A stretch of DNA of 64,000 nt from Micromonospora sp. WMMD812 (GCF_027497215.1 NZ_CP114904.1:2626001-2690000), one strand, 5' to 3'. Shown: positions 7,602 through 16,658, counted from the first letter of the stretch. Program-made: numbers and translations. Notes: generated by a model from the letters alone, not told the origin.

Positions 7602-9614
7602 ATGACTCGATTGAAACCGTCAGGCAGAAGACGCCGGATGTTCGGCGCGGCGGCCACCGTGGCGCTGGTCGTCGCCCTGTTGCCGGGCACGGCGTCGGGC
7701 CAGGAGGCCGAACCGGACCCGCGGATCGGCCTCGGGTCCGGCTGGCTGGACGCGCAGAGCGCGATCAGCAACCTCGAACAGCTGGCGCACCGGGACAAGC
7801 CCGCCGGCTTCGTCAACCCGGCCAACCCGGGCGACTTCGGCTACGTCTCGTCGGACCTCGCCTTCGGCGGCCACCACGCCTTCGTGGGCAACTACAACGG
7901 ATTCAACATCTACGACGTCTCGCAGCCGGCGAACCCGACGATCGTGACCAACGTGGTCTGTCCGGGTGGGCAGGGTGACCTCTCCGTCCACGGCAACCTG
8001 CTCTTCATGTCGGTCGAGGAAACCCGCGGCCGGCTCGACTGCGGCACGAACGCGGGCGTCGGCACCCGCTTCCAGGGCGTCCGCGTCTTCGACATCAGCG
8101 ACGTGGCGAACCCGGTGCAGGTGGCGGCGGTGCAGACCTGCCGCGGCTCGCACACCCACTCGCTGGTGACCGACCCGGACGACAGCGCGAACGTCTACGT
8201 GTACGTCTCCGGCACCGCCGGCGTCCGTCCGGCCAGCACGATGGCCGGCTGCAACAACACCCCGGCGTCGGGCGACAACCCCGCCCGGTGGCGGATCGAC
8301 GTCATCAAGGTTCCGGTCGCGGCGCCCGAGCAGGCCGCGCTCGTGAGCGGCCCGCGCCTGTTCGCGGACCCGGAGACCGGCGCGGTCGACGGCCTGCAGA
8401 ACACCCCGCCGGCGCCGACCCACCCGTCCGGCGGGTCGTGGAGCCCGTCGCCGGTGACCGACGCCTGTCACGACATCACCGCCTACCCGGAGCTGGGGTT
8501 GGCGGCGGGCGCCTGTGAGGGCAACGGCATCCTGATCGACATCTCGGATCCCGCCAACCCGGTGCGGATCGACGAGGTCGCCGACCCGAACTTCGCGTAC
8601 TGGCATTCGGCGACGCTGAGCAACGACGGCAAGAAGGTCGTCTTCACCGACGAGTGGGGCGGCGGCACCGGTGCCCGGTGCCGGACCACCGACCAGCCGC
8701 AGTGGGGCGCCAACGCGATCTTCGACATCGTCGACGGGAAGATGCGGTTCGCCAGCTACTACAAGCTGCCGGTACCGCAGACGGCGCAGGAGAACTGCGT
8801 CGCCCACAACGGTTCGCTGATCCCCGTGCCGGGCCGGGACATCCTCGTCCAAGCGTGGTACCAGGGTGGCATCTCGCTGATGGACTTCACCGACTCGGCG
8901 CACCCGAAGGAAATCGCCTACTTCGACCGCGGGCCGATCAGTCCCACCTCGACGGTCCTCGGCGGCTTCTGGTCGGCGTACTGGTACAACGGCCAGATCT
9001 ACGGCAGCGAGATCGCCCGGGGCTTCGACGTGTTCGGGCTCCGGCCGAGCGAGCACCTGACGCAGGCGGAGATCGCCGCCGCCCGTGAGGTGCAGCTGCC
9101 GCAGTTCAACGCGCAGCACCAGACGACGATCAGCTGGGCGCCGAGCTTCGCCGTGGCCCGGGCCCGCTTCGACCAGTTGGCCCGTACGTGCACCTCGACC
9201 ATGACGGCGCGGCACAACGGGCCGCTGACGGTCAACGGGGTCACCTGCCTCGACGGGGCGACCGTCTCCGGCCCGGTCACGGTCCGGCCGGGCGCCTCGC
9301 TGCTGGCGATCGACTCGTCGATCTCCGGCCCGGTCTCCGCGTCGAACGCCGCCGCGGTGCACCTCTACCAGAGCACCGTGCGCGGTCCGGTGAGCATCAC
9401 CGGCACCCGGGGCAGCACGGCCATCGTGGAATCCGAGATCCACGGGCCGGCCGTGGTGACCGGCAGCCGCACCGGCTCCGTCGAGCCGATCATCGCCGAC
9501 AGCACGGTGCGCGGCCCGCTCGCCTGCACCGGCAACTCGCCGGCGCCGATCAACCTGGCGGCGGCCAACACCGTGTCGGGGCCGGCCACCGGCCAGTGCT
9601 CCGGTCTCGACTGA
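7602..9614 (+). CDS. Secreted LVIVD-repeat protein with C-terminal beta-solenoid-like tail
   Basis: 670 residues with a signal peptide (RRRRMFGAAATVALVVALLPGTASG). The body carries LVIVD-type propeller motifs, for example GNYNGFNIYDVSQPANP, VRVFDISDVANPVQV and NGILIDISDPANPVRIDEV, in a roughly 500-residue extracellular propeller. From about residue 535 a different module begins, in which Gly-Pro turns recur about every 19-23 residues (VSGPV, ISGPV, VRGPV, IHGPA, VRGPL, VSGPA), suggesting a parallel beta-solenoid. No catalytic residue is recognised. ATG at 7602 follows GTGGAGG by 8 bases. The DUF305 gene lies convergent downstream; LVIVD and DUF305 genes are frequent neighbours in actinobacteria. 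Confidence 0.85.
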   Translation: MTRLKPSGRRRRMFGAAATVALVVALLPGTASGQEAEPDPRIGLGSGWLDAQSAISNLEQLAHRDKPAGFVNPANPGDFGYVSSDLAFGGHHAFVGNYNGFNIYDVSQPANPTIVTNVVCPGGQGDLSVHGNLLFMSVEETRGRLDCGTNAGVGTRFQGVRVFDISDVANPVQVAAVQTCRGSHTHSLVTDPDDSANVYVYVSGTAGVRPASTMAGCNNTPASGDNPARWRIDVIKVPVAAPEQAALVSGPRLFADPETGAVDGLQNTPPAPTHPSGGSWSPSPVTDACHDITAYPELGLAAGACEGNGILIDISDPANPVRIDEVADPNFAYWHSATLSNDGKKVVFTDEWGGGTGARCRTTDQPQWGANAIFDIVDGKMRFASYYKLPVPQTAQENCVAHNGSLIPVPGRDILVQAWYQGGISLMDFTDSAHPKEIAYFDRGPISPTSTVLGGFWSAYWYNGQIYGSEIARGFDVFGLRPSEHLTQAEIAAAREVQLPQFNAQHQTTISWAPSFAVARARFDQLARTCTSTMTARHNGPLTVNGVTCLDGATVSGPVTVRPGASLLAIDSSISGPVSASNAAAVHLYQSTVRGPVSITGTRGSTAIVESEIHGPAVVTGSRTGSVEPIIADSTVRGPLACTGNSPAPINLAAANTVSGPATGQCSGLD

Positions 9615-9638
9615 CGCGCCACCAACGGCCCGCAACTT

Positions 9639-9674
9639 GGGCGCGTCCCGCCGACGACTCGGCGGGGCGCGCCC
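9639..9674. terminator. Strong GC hairpin between convergent LVIVD and DUF305 genes
   Basis: Arms at 9639-9654 and 9659-9674 pair over 16 positions (one G-U) around a CGAC loop. No U-tract follows. The position shortly after the LVIVD stop and before the convergent DUF305 stop suggests a bidirectional terminator. Confidence 0.7.
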
Positions 9675-9842
9675 CTCGTCGTGGGCGCGCACCTCGTCGT
9701 TCGACGCGCCGCGCCGTCGGTCCGCCGAGCCGGCGGGGGCGTCGGGCCGGTTGACTCGCGGATGACCAGGCAGCATGCGCGGTGCAAACCCGGCGGGCAC
9801 ATCGTGGTTCGTGGTGCGGGCGGTCGGCCCGTGGTCCGGCGG

Positions 9843-10529
9843 TCAGCCGGCGAGTCGGGCCTGCAGCTGCTGCATGCTGCGGATCTCGATGCCCTGGTCG
9901 GCGGTGACCTCCCGCGCGAACCGGTCGCTCGCCGGTTCCAGCCCGCCGCCGGCCGCGTAGAGCTGCTGCACCATCGTCAGCGCGCCGTTGTGGTGGCGGA
10001 TCATGAAGTCGAGGAAGAGCCGGTCGAACGCGGCGCCCCGGGCCTGCCGCAACAGGCCGAACTGCTCCGGGGTGAGCATTCCCGGCATCACGGCGTCGTG
10101 CCCGGCGTGGTGCGCGTGCGGTCCCGGAACCTCCTCGCCGCGTTCGGTGAGCCACCGCTGCATCTGCGCGATCTCGTCGCGCTGCGAGGTCTCGATCCGC
10201 CGGGCGAGCAGCGGCACCTCGCTGCTCGCCGCGCGGTCGGCGACGAGGGCGGTCATCTCCAGCGCCTGCGCGTGATGCGCGATCATGTGCTGCATGAACT
10301 GCGTGTCCGCCGCGGTGTGGGTCGGCGGAGGGGGCAGTTGGGCCTGCTCGGCCGGGGATAGCGTCCGGCTGGTCTGGCCCGGTGCGCCGGGCTGGACCAC
10401 CCGGGTGGGGGCAGCCGGCCGCGCGTCGGAGTCGTCGCCGGTGAGCTGGACGATCGCGAACAGCACCGCGCCGAGGGTGACGGCGGCGGCCACCACGGCG
10501 GTCAGGACACGGCGACGCGAGGAGAACAC
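9843..10529 (-). CDS. DUF305 family exported protein
   Basis: 228 residues. One N-terminal hydrophobic helix (VLTAVVAAAVTLGAVLFAIV) precedes a linker and a His/Met-rich helical DUF305 domain with the paired motifs DTQFMQHMIAHHAQALEM and FLDFMIRHHNGALTM, the duplicated HMIxHHxxAL/M signature of this ferritin-like fold. It probably lies outside the membrane and may bind a metal such as copper. That is known only loosely for the family. The start is a GTG at 10529 with no clear ribosome site. TACGGT lies 9 bases upstream in transcript orientation, so the leader may be very short. It is divergent from the sugar dehydrogenase. Confidence 0.85.
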   Translation of the reverse strand: MFSSRRRVLTAVVAAAVTLGAVLFAIVQLTGDDSDARPAAPTRVVQPGAPGQTSRTLSPAEQAQLPPPPTHTAADTQFMQHMIAHHAQALEMTALVADRAASSEVPLLARRIETSQRDEIAQMQRWLTERGEEVPGPHAHHAGHDAVMPGMLTPEQFGLLRQARGAAFDRLFLDFMIRHHNGALTMVQQLYAAGGGLEPASDRFAREVTADQGIEIRSMQQLQARLAG

Positions 10530-10694
10530 GATGTGATCACCGTAGCCGAAGTGCCGCTACCCGGCGAGGCCCCGACCGTGCCGGTAAACTTCTCGGCCGC
10601 GCTGATCGTCTGGCTTCGACGGTCGTCCTCGCGGACACTGGAACGACGTGACCGCCGGACCGACCGGCCTCTCCCCCAGCCTCGGAGGTTCAGC

Positions 10695-11819
10695 ATGGCA
10701 GGCAGCACGGCAGGCAGGCGGTGGCGGTGGGCGTGGGGGGCGCTGCTCGCGATGAGCGCCGCCGCGGGATGTGACGGCGGCGGGGACGACTCCGGCCCGG
10801 CTCCCACCGACCTCGCTACCAGCAGCGCCGTGAGCGCGCCGACCGGAGCCCCTGACCTCGACGCGGGTGAGGAGGTGGCGCGGGGCGTCGACGTGCCGTG
10901 GGGTCTGGCGTTCCTGCCGGGCGGCGATGCCCTCGTCGCCGAGCGGGACACCGGCCGGGTGCTGCGGATCGCGCTCGGCGGTGGCGACCCCGCGCAGGTC
11001 TACGAGGTGCCGGGCGTGACGGCCGGTGGCGAGGGCGGGCTGCTCGGCCTCGCCGTCTCGCCGGGCTTCGCCGAGGACAACCTGGTCTACGCCTACTTCA
11101 CCGCCGAGCGAGACAACCGGATCGTCCGCTTCCGCCTCGACGGCGGGCAGCCCGAGGTGATCTTCGACGGCATCGCCAAGGCACGTAACCACAACGGCGG
11201 GCGGATCGCGTTCGGCCCGGACGGCATGCTGTACGTGGGCACGGGCGACGCGGGCGACACGGACCGGTCGCAGGACCCGGCGAGCCCCAACGGCAAGATT
11301 CTCCGCCTCACCCCCGATGGCGCGCCGGCCCCCGGCAACCCGACCGCCGGGTCGCCGGTGTACAGCCTCGGCCACCGCAACGTGCAGGGTCTGGCCTGGG
11401 ACACCCAGGGCCGGTTGTTCGCCACCGAGTTCGGGCAGAACGACCTGGACGAGGTGAACCGCATCGAGCCCGGACGCAACTACGGCTGGCCCGAGGTGGA
11501 GGGACGCGGCGACACCGCCGGCGGGCGGTACACGAACCCGCTGGTCACGTGGCCGGTCCGGGACGCCTCGCCGTCGGGCCTGGCCATCGCCAACGGCACG
11601 GCGTACGTGGCCGCGCTGCGCGGCGAGCGGTTGTGGAGCGTCCCGCTCGACGGGGACACCGCGGGCGAGCCGTCGGCGCGGTTGGAGGGGCGCCACGGCC
11701 GCCTGCGGACGGTGCAGGTGGCGCCGGACGGCGCGCTGTGGGTCACCACCTCGAACACCGACGGGCGCGGCGACGTCCGCGACGGCGACGACCGCATTCT
11801 GCGCTTTCCCGCACGTTAG
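10695..11819 (+). CDS. PQQ-type sugar dehydrogenase, lipoprotein
   Basis: 374 residues with a lipobox (LLAMSAAAGC) after a charged N-terminus, then the six-bladed soluble glucose dehydrogenase/YliI-type propeller: VPWGLAFLPGG, GGEGGLLGLAVSPGF, NHNGGRIAFGPDGMLYVG, SLGHRNVQGLAWD, ATEFGQNDLDEVNRIEPG and NYGWPEV. These include the residues that in aldose sugar dehydrogenases hold PQQ and Ca2+. It probably oxidises aldoses at the cell surface. Whether the strain makes PQQ cannot be seen here. I chose ATG 10695 because CGGAGG lies 6 bases upstream and the lipoprotein signal starts there. Confidence 0.88.
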   Translation: MAGSTAGRRWRWAWGALLAMSAAAGCDGGGDDSGPAPTDLATSSAVSAPTGAPDLDAGEEVARGVDVPWGLAFLPGGDALVAERDTGRVLRIALGGGDPAQVYEVPGVTAGGEGGLLGLAVSPGFAEDNLVYAYFTAERDNRIVRFRLDGGQPEVIFDGIAKARNHNGGRIAFGPDGMLYVGTGDAGDTDRSQDPASPNGKILRLTPDGAPAPGNPTAGSPVYSLGHRNVQGLAWDTQGRLFATEFGQNDLDEVNRIEPGRNYGWPEVEGRGDTAGGRYTNPLVTWPVRDASPSGLAIANGTAYVAALRGERLWSVPLDGDTAGEPSARLEGRHGRLRTVQVAPDGALWVTTSNTDGRGDVRDGDDRILRFPAR

Positions 11820-11894
11820 GCTCAAACCGGCCGGTCAGGCCCTGATCAGGCGGACCGCGAAGCGCCGACGGCGCGGTGTGCTGGGAGGTAGGTC

Positions 11895-13481
11895 CTGCTC
11901 GGTCTCGAACTCGTCGTGGTGGTCGGTCTGGCGCTGCTCGTGTCCAGCGTCCTCGCGCGTCGCCTCCGGGTCGCCCCGCCGGTGCTCCTGCTCGGCTCCG
12001 GCCTGCTCCTGGGGTTCGCGCCCGCGCTGCGCGACGTGCACCTGCCACCCGAGATCGTGCTGCTGCTCTTCCTGCCCGCCCTGTTGTTCTGGGAGAGCCT
12101 GACCACCTCGCTGCGCGAGATCCGCAGCAATCTGCGGGTCATCGTCCTGCTGAGCACCGTGCTGGTAATCGGTACGGCCGCCGCGGTGGCGACGGTGGCG
12201 CACGCGCTGGGGCTGCCGTGGGGGCCGGCGTGGGTGCTCGGCGCGGCCGTCGCGCCGACCGATGCGACGGCGGTCGGGGTGCTCGCCCGGGCGCTGCCCC
12301 GTCGCACCGTCACCGTGCTGCGCGCGGAGAGCCTGGTCAACGACGGCACGGCGCTGGTCATCTACGGGCTGGCCGTCGGCATCACGGTGGGCGAGGAGAG
12401 CCTCGGCACGGCGCACGTCTCGTGGCTGTTCGTGGTCGCGTACGGCGGAGGCGCACTGGTCGGGGTGGTGACCGCGTGGCTGCTGCTCCAGGTCCGCCGA
12501 CGGCTCGACGATCCGCTGCAGGACAACCTGGTCTCCCTCCTGGCCCCGTTCGCCGCGTTCCTGGCCGCCGAGAGGATCCACGCCTCCGGCGTGCTCGCCG
12601 TCGTGGTGACCGGGCTGTGGCTGAGCCAGGCCGGCCCCCGCGAGGTGAGCGCCGACACCCGCCAGCAGGGGACGGCGTTCTGGTCCCTGTCCACGTTCGT
12701 GCTCAACGGCGCGCTGTTCGTCCTCATCGGGGTGGAGGTCCAGTCCGCCGTCCGTGGTCTGACCAGTGTCGACCTCGCCCGCGGGCTGGTCGCGGTCGGC
12801 GTCGTCTCGGCGACCGTGATCGGCGTGCGCTTCGCCTGGCACTTCACCACCCCGTACCTGATCCGCCTGGTGGACCGGCGCCCTCAGCAGCGACGGCGCC
12901 GGGTCGCCGCCCGCGCCCGGCTGGTCAGCGCGATCGCCGGGTTCCGCGGCGCCGTGTCGCTCGCCGCGGCGCTCGCGGTGCCGCAGACGCTGCGATCCGG
13001 GGCGCCGTTCCCCGACCGGGACACGATCGTGTTCGTCACGGCGGGGGTCATCGTGGTGACGCTGGTGGTGCAGGGTCTGCTGCTGCCGGTCGTGGTGCGC
13101 TGGGCCCGGCTGCCCCGCGACACGACCGCCGAGCACGAGCGGCACCTGGCCGAGACGGTCGCCACCGAGGAGGCGCTCGCCGCGATTCCGCGGGTCGCCG
13201 CCGACCTCGACACCGACCCGGACGTCGTCGAGCGGCTGAGCCGGGAATATCGGAAGCGCCTGCGGGTGCTGCGCGCCAGCCGCGGCGAGGGCGACGACGA
13301 CGTGGCGCTGCGGTACGACGAGCAGTACAGCGCGCTGCGCCTGGCCGTGCTCGCCCACAAGCGCGCCGCCGTCGTCCGGCTGCGCGACGAGCGCCGCATC
13401 GACGACGCCGTGCTGCGCGAGGTGCAGGCCAGGCTGGACATCGAGGAGGTACGCCTGGCCCGGCGCGAGACGCCGGAGTGA
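11895..13481 (+). CDS. CPA1 family Na+/H+ antiporter, apparent CTG start
   Basis: 528 residues, 11-12 membrane helices and a cytosolic tail of about 120 residues. CPA1 hallmarks are GAAVAPTDATAVGVLA, RAESLVNDGTALVIYG and the helix-terminating ARLVSAIAGFRGAVSLAAAL. It exports Na+ (or K+) in exchange for protons. The start is unusual. An in-frame TAG at 11889-11891 blocks any earlier start, GGGAGG at 11883-11888 lies 6 bases before a CTG at 11895, and translation from there gives MLGLELVVVV, the usual N-terminus of the family. The next candidate is a GTG at 11916, which would sit 27 bases from the ribosome site and lose part of the first helix. Confidence 0.88.
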   Translation: MLGLELVVVVGLALLVSSVLARRLRVAPPVLLLGSGLLLGFAPALRDVHLPPEIVLLLFLPALLFWESLTTSLREIRSNLRVIVLLSTVLVIGTAAAVATVAHALGLPWGPAWVLGAAVAPTDATAVGVLARALPRRTVTVLRAESLVNDGTALVIYGLAVGITVGEESLGTAHVSWLFVVAYGGGALVGVVTAWLLLQVRRRLDDPLQDNLVSLLAPFAAFLAAERIHASGVLAVVVTGLWLSQAGPREVSADTRQQGTAFWSLSTFVLNGALFVLIGVEVQSAVRGLTSVDLARGLVAVGVVSATVIGVRFAWHFTTPYLIRLVDRRPQQRRRRVAARARLVSAIAGFRGAVSLAAALAVPQTLRSGAPFPDRDTIVFVTAGVIVVTLVVQGLLLPVVVRWARLPRDTTAEHERHLAETVATEEALAAIPRVAADLDTDPDVVERLSREYRKRLRVLRASRGEGDDDVALRYDEQYSALRLAVLAHKRAAVVRLRDERRIDDAVLREVQARLDIEEVRLARRETPE

Positions 13482-13525
13482 CCGCCGGCGCGGGAAATTC
13501 GGCGCCGGCCCGGATCCGGGTGGCA

Positions 13526-13531
13526 TAGGTT
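13526..13531 (+). promoter_or_regulatory. Leaderless-type -10 hexamer
   Basis: TAGGTT is followed by six bases (GACCCG) and the ATG at 13538. This fits a leaderless transcript of the methyltransferase-like gene. No ribosome site is visible. Confidence 0.55.
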
Positions 13532-13537
13532 GACCCG

Positions 13538-14218
13538 ATGGGGGAAGCGGCTTCCGTGGTCGAGCGGGCGGTGACCGCGCGGGGTGAGCTGGTCCTCCGG
13601 GAGCACGCCGGTCACTTCGAGATCATCAGCAACGGGGTGTTCCTCATGGACACCCGTGCGGGCGCGTCGGAGCGGCTGCTCGTCCGGGCGGCGCTCGACC
13701 TGCTGCGGCCGGGGGGTCGGGTCCTGATCGGCGGGCTCGGCGTGGGCTTCTCGCTGGCCGAGGCCGTCGCGTCGGCGCTGCCCGCGGAGATCGTCGTGGT
13801 GGAGATCGAGCGGACGATCATCGACTGGCACCGCCGCAGCCTGGCCGCCTACAGTGCCCACGCCCTCGACGATCCCCGGGTGCGGGTCGTCAACGAGGAC
13901 ATCGTGACGTGGCTGCGCCGCACCGGCGAGGTCTTCGACGCCATCTGCCTCGACACCGACAACGGCCCGGACTGGACGGTCTTCGCGCAGAACGCGGCAC
14001 TGTACGACACGGACGGCATCGCCCTGCTGCGCGACCGTCTGGCCGAGGGGGGCACCCTGGCCATCTGGAGCGCCTCGGCGGCACCGCGGTACGCCGACCG
14101 CCTGGCGGCGGTGATCGGCCCGGTCACCGCCCACCCGGTCGCGGTGTCCCGCGGTGAGCCGGACATGGTCTACCTGGCCCGTCGCGGCGGTCCGGGCCGG
14201 CCGGGCCGCGCGGGCTGA
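13538..14218 (+). CDS. Spermidine synthase-like / class I SAM-dependent methyltransferase-fold protein
   Basis: 226 residues. The nucleotide-binding motif RVLIGGLGVGFSLAEAV, the acidic ribose-binding segment IVVVEIERTIIDWHR, VRVVNEDIVTWLR and FDAICLDTDNGPDW follow the order seen in polyamine aminopropyltransferase-like proteins. The N-terminal part (HFEIISNGVFLMDTRAGASERLL) also fits that family. True spermidine synthases have an extra N-terminal tetramerisation domain that is missing, so the polyamine role is uncertain. It could be a methyltransferase. It appears to be transcribed leaderless on its own promoter. Confidence 0.75.
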   Translation: MGEAASVVERAVTARGELVLREHAGHFEIISNGVFLMDTRAGASERLLVRAALDLLRPGGRVLIGGLGVGFSLAEAVASALPAEIVVVEIERTIIDWHRRSLAAYSAHALDDPRVRVVNEDIVTWLRRTGEVFDAICLDTDNGPDWTVFAQNAALYDTDGIALLRDRLAEGGTLAIWSASAAPRYADRLAAVIGPVTAHPVAVSRGEPDMVYLARRGGPGRPGRAG

Positions 14219-14369
14219 GGCCCGACCAGCCTCGCGTCAGTCGGCGGCCGAACATCGCCCGCAGTGACCGGCGTCACACCCCTGGCCTGTCGGGTCTGTG
14301 CCGTCGACTCCGACCCATCGGTGAGCGGCGTCCGACCGGGTGCCGCACCAGGGAGAGGAACGACGCGAG

Positions 14370-15074
14370 ATGACGAAGGTGACCGCACAGCTGTCGGTGT
14401 CGCTGGACGGGTTCTACGCGGGCCCGCGGCACACCGGCGACGGCGACTGGATGGCGTCGGCCGAGAGCGCCGGCTTCTTCCGGGTCACCCGCTGGGCGAC
14501 CGACGCGATGGCCTGGCGCGAACGGCAGGGCTTCGCCGGCGGGGAGCAGGACACGAACTCGGAGGTGATCGCCGAGACGTTCGCGGCCGCCGGCGCGTAC
14601 GTGATGGGGCGGCGGATGGCCGACGGCGGCGAGGTGCCCTGGGGGGAGGAGCCACCGTTCCGCGCGCCGGTCTTCGTCGTCACGCACCGGCCCCGCCAGC
14701 GGTTGGTGCGCGGGGGCGGCACCAGTTTCACGTACGTCACCGAGGGCCTGGTCAGTGCCGTCGAGCAGGCGCGCGCCGCGGCGGGCGACCGCGACGTCGC
14801 GGTGGCCGGGGGTGGCGGCCTGGTCCGGCAGGTGCTCGCGGCCGGCCTGCTGGACGAACTGGAACTGCACATCGTGCCGGTCGTGCTCGGCACCGGCCTG
14901 CGGCTGTTCGACGCGGACCTCGACCTCGCCGAGAAGGAGGGGATCGAGCTGACGCCGACCCGCGTGCTCCACGCGCCACAGGTCACCCACATCCGCTACA
15001 CGGTGGGTGGCCGTGCTCCGCTCCTCCTCGACGACCGGGGCAGCGGCGGCGGCGCGACGACGATCATCAACTGA
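14370..15074 (+). CDS. Dihydrofolate reductase-like (RibD C-terminal domain) protein
   Basis: 234 residues of the DHFR/RibD-C superfamily: an N-terminal strand VTAQLSVSLDGFYAGP, then AGAYVMGRRMADGG, PVFVVTHRP, and DVAVAGGGGLVRQVLAAGLLDELELHIVPVVLGTGLRLF. These conserved segments bind NADPH. Members are actinobacterial reductases of unknown substrate and are not the essential folate enzyme. ATG 14370 is preceded by GAGAGG 11 bases upstream. A shorter paralogue lies at 28361. The C-terminus ends in an unconserved Gly/Ser-rich tail. Confidence 0.85.
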   Translation: MTKVTAQLSVSLDGFYAGPRHTGDGDWMASAESAGFFRVTRWATDAMAWRERQGFAGGEQDTNSEVIAETFAAAGAYVMGRRMADGGEVPWGEEPPFRAPVFVVTHRPRQRLVRGGGTSFTYVTEGLVSAVEQARAAAGDRDVAVAGGGGLVRQVLAAGLLDELELHIVPVVLGTGLRLFDADLDLAEKEGIELTPTRVLHAPQVTHIRYTVGGRAPLLLDDRGSGGGATTIIN

Positions 15075-15103
15075 CCGGGGACACGGGCATCGACGCTCGG
15101 CCC

Positions 15104-15109
15104 TATCCT
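15104..15109 (+). promoter_or_regulatory. Leaderless-type -10 hexamer
   Basis: TATCCT is followed by six bases and the ATG at 15116, the same spacing as at 13526 and 48266. It should drive leaderless expression of the DUF1905 gene. Confidence 0.55.
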
Positions 15110-15115
15110 GGCCGG

Positions 15116-15403
15116 ATGGACGTGGAGTTCCGTGGCGAGATCTGGTTCTGGAGGGGCCCGGCGCCGTGGTACTTCGTCACGGTCCCGGCCGTCGAGAGCG
15201 GCGCGTTGGAGGCGACGTCGGCGTCCGTCAGCTACGGCTGGGGCATGATCCCGGTCGTGGCGCGCATCGGGCAGACCGAGTGGCGGACGTCGCTCTTCCC
15301 GAAGGACGGGCGGTACGTCGTACCGGTGAAGACACGGGTGCGCGCGGCCGAGGGGCTCGACATGGGCGACCTCGTGACCGTGCGCCTCTCCGTCGACGTC
15401 TGA
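15116..15403 (+). CDS. DUF1905 domain-containing protein
   Basis: A 95-residue compact beta-barrel-like protein that starts EFRGEIWFWRGPAPWYFVTV, contains GWGMIPVVARIGQTEWRTSL and ends with DGRYVVPVKTRVRAAEGLDMGD and VTVRLSVDV, the complete DUF1905 pattern. The function of the family is unknown. It is cytosolic, with no signal peptide. The gene probably has its own leaderless promoter and follows the DHFR-like gene by 41 bases. Confidence 0.85.
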   Translation: MDVEFRGEIWFWRGPAPWYFVTVPAVESGALEATSASVSYGWGMIPVVARIGQTEWRTSLFPKDGRYVVPVKTRVRAAEGLDMGDLVTVRLSVDV

Positions 15404-15555
15404 TCCTCGGCGGGCGACCGTCCGCTGCGGGGGCCGGCCTCGTCACGGCGTGTGCTCGGCGGGGTGGGCCGGAATCCGGCAATGGCGCGATCGGCGGGAG
15501 TCTCGCCGGTAAGTTCGGTTTCGTCCAAAAAGCCGTGATTGCCGGGAGTCAGCCG

Positions 15556-16578
15556 ATGTCGCACCACCTCGACACCCCCCACGCCGCTCAGAGCGGCCAG
15601 CTCTACATCAACGACCTGTTCGTCTTCGACGGCGAGCGCGGCACCGTGTTCGTCATGGACGTGAACAGCTCGATCACCGGGGCCGACATCAAGTCCGGCT
15701 TCCAGACGGAGTCGCGCTACGAGTTCAAAATCCACTTTGACGGGCACGAGATGGAGGACCTGACCTACCGGCTGTCCTTCGGGGACGCGGACGCGCAGGG
15801 CCGGCAGCCGATGACCCTGCACGCGGTGACCGGCGCCGAGGCGCGGGACGACGGGGCGACCGGCACCATGCTGGTGGAAGGCCGGACCGGCGAGACCGCG
15901 AGCACGGACACCCTCCGACTGTGGGCGGGCCGCATCCGCGACCCGTTCTTCATCGACCTCGACCAGCTCGCGACCGTCAACGACGCGTTCAAGAACGGCG
16001 CGAAGCTGGACCGGAAGTCGTGGCGGCCGGAGAACGCGAAGAACACCTTCGCCGGCACCACCGTCGAGTCGATCGTCCTAGAGGTCGCCAAGGGCGAGAA
16101 GACGCTGCGCGACAGCGGCCCGATCGGCGTCTGGTGCCGCACCATGCTGGCCACCGACGCGGGCGGGTGGCGGCAGATCAACCGCGCCGGCCACCCCATG
16201 ATGTGGCCCATCTTCTGGCCCACCGACGTCGACTTCTCCGACCCGGCGAACGTCCGGCACCCCTGCGACGACCTGCGGGCGGACGGCTCCGGGATTGCGG
16301 CGACGGTCGGACGGGTCGTGGCGGCGAACGGGACCGCGCCGGACCCGGAGGCGTACGGCTGGAGCGTGGCCCGGGCGGTCTACCCGGACCTGCTGACGTA
16401 CCAGATCGGCACTCCGGCGAACTACGGCTTCGCGGTCCGCAACGGGCGCACCATGCTGGACAACGTGCCCGAGGTGATGTTCTCGCTGGTGCTGAACACC
16501 GGGATGACCTCCGGGCTCACCTCGGACGTGACCAAGGACGCCCGCTCCGACACCTTCCCGTACGTCGTGGCGGCCTGA
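15556..16578 (+). CDS. DUF4331 family protein
   Basis: 340 residues beginning MSHHLDTPHA, the characteristic opening of DUF4331 proteins, followed by QLYINDLFVFDGERGTVFVMDVN, WAGRIRDPFFIDLDQL, NTFAGTTVESIVLEV and the C-terminal RNGRTMLDNVPEVMFSLVLNTG. No signal peptide is seen, so it appears cytosolic. No biochemical role is established. ATG 15556 follows CGGGAG by 8 bases. A strong hairpin lies just beyond the stop. Confidence 0.85.
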   Translation: MSHHLDTPHAAQSGQLYINDLFVFDGERGTVFVMDVNSSITGADIKSGFQTESRYEFKIHFDGHEMEDLTYRLSFGDADAQGRQPMTLHAVTGAEARDDGATGTMLVEGRTGETASTDTLRLWAGRIRDPFFIDLDQLATVNDAFKNGAKLDRKSWRPENAKNTFAGTTVESIVLEVAKGEKTLRDSGPIGVWCRTMLATDAGGWRQINRAGHPMMWPIFWPTDVDFSDPANVRHPCDDLRADGSGIAATVGRVVAANGTAPDPEAYGWSVARAVYPDLLTYQIGTPANYGFAVRNGRTMLDNVPEVMFSLVLNTGMTSGLTSDVTKDARSDTFPYVVAA

Positions 16579-16602
16579 CCGCCGCGACGGACGCCCGCCC
16601 TC

Positions 16603-16645
16603 GCGGCCGCCGCCCCCGGGTCGGGACCCCGGGGCCGGCGGCCGC
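16603..16645. terminator. Bidirectional hairpin between DUF4331 and aldo/keto reductase genes
   Basis: GCGGCCGCCG at 16603-16612 pairs perfectly with 16636-16645, and the interior adds further C/G pairs with one mismatch around a short loop. The hairpin lies between two convergent stops. No U-tract is present. Confidence 0.65.
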
Positions 16646-16658
16646 GTCCACGGTGGTG

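Noticed and set aside
5726..7978. A 750-codon plus-strand open frame across the cation exchanger, YccF and LVIVD starts
   Set aside because: It crosses three recognised genes in another frame and has shadow-type composition.
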